64,000 nt of DNA. It comes from Cyclobacteriaceae bacterium. GTDB lineage: Bacteria; Bacteroidota; Bacteroidia; Cytophagales; Cyclobacteriaceae. A model generated the notes under the pieces. It ran no database searches, had not been told where the DNA came from, and saw only the letters and a list, made by a program, of their open reading frames with translations. Shown here one piece after another: positions 62,402 through 64,000 of this stretch (the first letter of the stretch is position 1; every line of letters begins with the position of its first letter). The stretch is taken from assembly GCA_019638275.1 (NCBI GenBank), contig JAHBUC010000008.1, positions 1 to 64,000 of the forward strand, written 5' to 3'. A program made the position numbers and the translations under genes.

Positions 62402-64000
62402 TTACCGGTAGGAAAACACATTTCCTACATTAAGTCCAAATGAAAATGAAGTAACCAATTTATCCTGATTCACATTTTGAAAATATGTAGCGCTTACGTC
62501 ATCCACATTCACATTACGATACCCCATACCTGCCGAGCCATAAATATCAATGGTAAATCCGCTGGCATTGTTTCGTTGGATGATGCGGTAACCTAGCAAA
62601 ACACCGTATTCAATTCGCTGGTCAGGGGCCGTAAACGTGATGATGCTTTCAGGGTTACCATTAAACACTACATTGGTAAAATGCCCCATGTTGGTAAATC
62701 TTACCTGATGACCGAAATACCACATGCCCGCCTTCACTGGATTATAGAACTTTTGCTTTATGGAAATACTGTAACCTCTTTCGAAAAGTTTTCCAGGAAC
62801 CACCTGATCATCAGCTTCAAAAAATGGATTACGAATGCCTATGAATTCAAATGAATGACCAAGGCGTTCTTGTGAATAAAATTCAAATGCTACCGGAAAG
62901 CGGCCAGCAAACATCAGCACTGGGTTCCCCTCCACGATAACGCCCTTGTATTCATTGGCACGCGGCATAAAATAATCGAAATGATTTCCGGTTACACGCT
63001 TGGTATTTTGAGTGCGCTCCGCCAATTCTGTTATTTCCTTTGCCACGTTGGGTTGTTGGTCATAGTAGGGTCTGTAGTATCCGGATAACGTTCCATCACG
63101 TTCATACAACTCCCAGGTTCCGATTTTTTTGTCACCGTCAATTTCACCACGGGTTTGCAACGAACCATCCGGGTAATAGCCAAAATATGTTCCACGACCA
63201 TTCAGAAATTCGCATTCACCTTCCTTCTTCCCATCTTCATAAAAATACTCCCACTTCCCCTCGCGTTTATCGTTCTTCATAGCACCCCTGGATTTCCACT
63301 TGCCGCTGGCATAATACTCACGGTATTCTCCGGCACCTTTTTCGTACGTGATCTCGCTGAGCAATTTTCCATCCGATGAAAATGAGCTCCAGTATCCATT
63401 CTTTTGTCCACCAAGATATTCACCTGCGGAACTCACCGTTCCATCTTCAAAATAATACTCCCATTTACCAACCGGCTCATCCTGATCATACGCCCCGCGA
63501 ACAGCAACTTTTCCAGCGTTATAATACGTTATCCACTCTCCGTGTTTTTTTCCGTTTTCAAAATCACCTTCACGTTGTAACGTGCCGGAAGTTTCATCAT
63601 AAAAACGCCAATGCCCTACATTACGTACTCCAGACTTAGGTCCTTCAGCACTTACCTTTCCTGAATGATAATATTCCGTGTATCGACCGTAGTCATCTTT
63701 GTAATCAATCTCACCCTTCCGTACACCATCTTCATAAAACGATTTCCATAATCCCGAACGCCTGTTATTCACATACGTACCGATTTCTTTTATCTGACCG
63801 TTTTCATAATAGGTCTTCCACTCTCCTTCACGAGCCTTTCCATTAACTGTACCTTCCATGCTTTTCTGTCCGCTCTCATAGAAATACTCCCATAGTCCAT
63901 AATTGGAATTCTGCCGCAAGGCACCACGCATTTTCAGGTTCCCGGATTCGTAGAAAAATTCCCAGATGCCGGTTGTCTCATTGTTTGAAAAGTATCCTTT
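62402..64000 (-). CDS. MORN-repeat protein with C-terminal outer-membrane barrel domain (5' end outside window)
   Basis: The frame is open to the window edge: codons before the ATG at 63931 continue in frame with another repeat (GIWEFFYESGNLKM), so the true start lies beyond 64000. About 12 MORN/YwqK-like repeats of roughly 22 residues follow (for example GEWKTYYENGQIKEIGTYVN and GKWEYYFEDGTVSSAGEYLG), taking up about 300 residues. The last 200 residues look like an outer-membrane beta-barrel: alternating aromatic strands such as GYSISIKQKFYNPVKAGMWY, ending LVTSFSFGLNVGNVFSYR. Repeat arrays of this sort usually mediate binding. Function unknown. Confidence 0.8.
   Translation of the reverse strand, partial: KGYFSNNETTGIWEFFYESGNLKMRGALRQNSNYGLWEYFYESGQKSMEGTVNGKAREGEWKTYYENGQIKEIGTYVNNRRSGLWKSFYEDGVRKGEIDYKDDYGRYTEYYHSGKVSAEGPKSGVRNVGHWRFYDETSGTLQREGDFENGKKHGEWITYYNAGKVAVRGAYDQDEPVGKWEYYFEDGTVSSAGEYLGGQKNGYWSSFSSDGKLLSEITYEKGAGEYREYYASGKWKSRGAMKNDKREGKWEYFYEDGKKEGECEFLNGRGTYFGYYPDGSLQTRGEIDGDKKIGTWELYERDGTLSGYYRPYYDQQPNVAKEITELAERTQNTKRVTGNHFDYFMPRANEYKGVIVEGNPVLMFAGRFPVAFEFYSQERLGHSFEFIGIRNPFFEADDQVVPGKLFERGYSISIKQKFYNPVKAGMWYFGHQVRFTNMGHFTNVVFNGNPESIITFTAPDQRIEYGVLLGYRIIQRNNASGFTIDIYGSAGMGYRNVNVDDVSATYFQNVNQDKLVTSFSFGLNVGNVFSYR

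Overview
The window looks like chromosomal DNA of a member of the Bacteroidota, most likely order Cytophagales. The evidence is a PorP/SprF-type gliding and type IX secretion protein, a SusC/SusD pair, a CruF/CrtI-family carotenoid pair, several roughly 800-residue permeases with duplicated MacB/FtsX modules, and promoter boxes of the Bacteroidota type TAnnTTTG. Genes are densely packed on both strands, with many short operons and several convergent pairs whose stop codons overlap. I see no prophage, integrase, transposase, rRNA or CRISPR array.

Layout. 1-8.3 kb: the end of an unidentified gene, a conserved 479-residue protein, an NSS transporter with a CLC chloride protein, a TerB-like protein, a beta-propeller lipoprotein and an acyl-CoA ligase. 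8.4-8.65 kb: no protein gene, but an unusual 172-nt minus-strand RNA that folds as a class II tRNA with a hugely enlarged variable arm and ends at a strong terminator. 8.7-15.6 kb: an Lrp/AsnC regulator, then the iron-sulfur assembly operon sufBCDSE with a MIP18-family gene and a bacilliredoxin. 15.6-22.2 kb: glycerate kinase, a Na+/H+ antiporter, a PorP-like protein, an epimerase, an APS/PAPS reductase, and an overlapping pterin synthase/GTP cyclohydrolase pair. 22.4-27.2 kb: carotenoid genes and an aconitase carrying a 116-residue lysine-rich, histone H1-like C-terminal tail.

27.3-35.4 kb: a TonB-dependent receptor divergent from ferritin across a probable metal-regulated region, then an orphan SusC/SusD pair. 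35.4-46.5 kb: a Nudix hydrolase, an SDR, a Gfo/Idh/MocA oxidoreductase, and an operon of three large ABC permeases with an NTF2-like secreted protein but no ATPase. 46.6-51.8 kb: a methionine module of metF and a split methionine synthase (two genes) behind a clear SAM-I riboswitch, plus a decayed four-helix-bundle gene. 51.8-59.6 kb: a polyphosphate neighbourhood (ppx, ppk1, ppk2) with gyrB and a leucine-rich-repeat protein in between. 59.7-64 kb: small secreted or membrane proteins, a CoA-binding protein, an FAD dehydrogenase, and a MORN-repeat protein fused to a predicted outer-membrane barrel that runs off the window.

The items most worth following up are the aconitase with the H1-like tail, the oversized tRNA-like RNA, the SAM-I riboswitch on the split metH, two unrelated 170-bp palindromic elements (one supplying the ppk1 stop codon), and the MORN-barrel fusion. 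All functional names rest on recognisable motifs and family knowledge; no database search was run.
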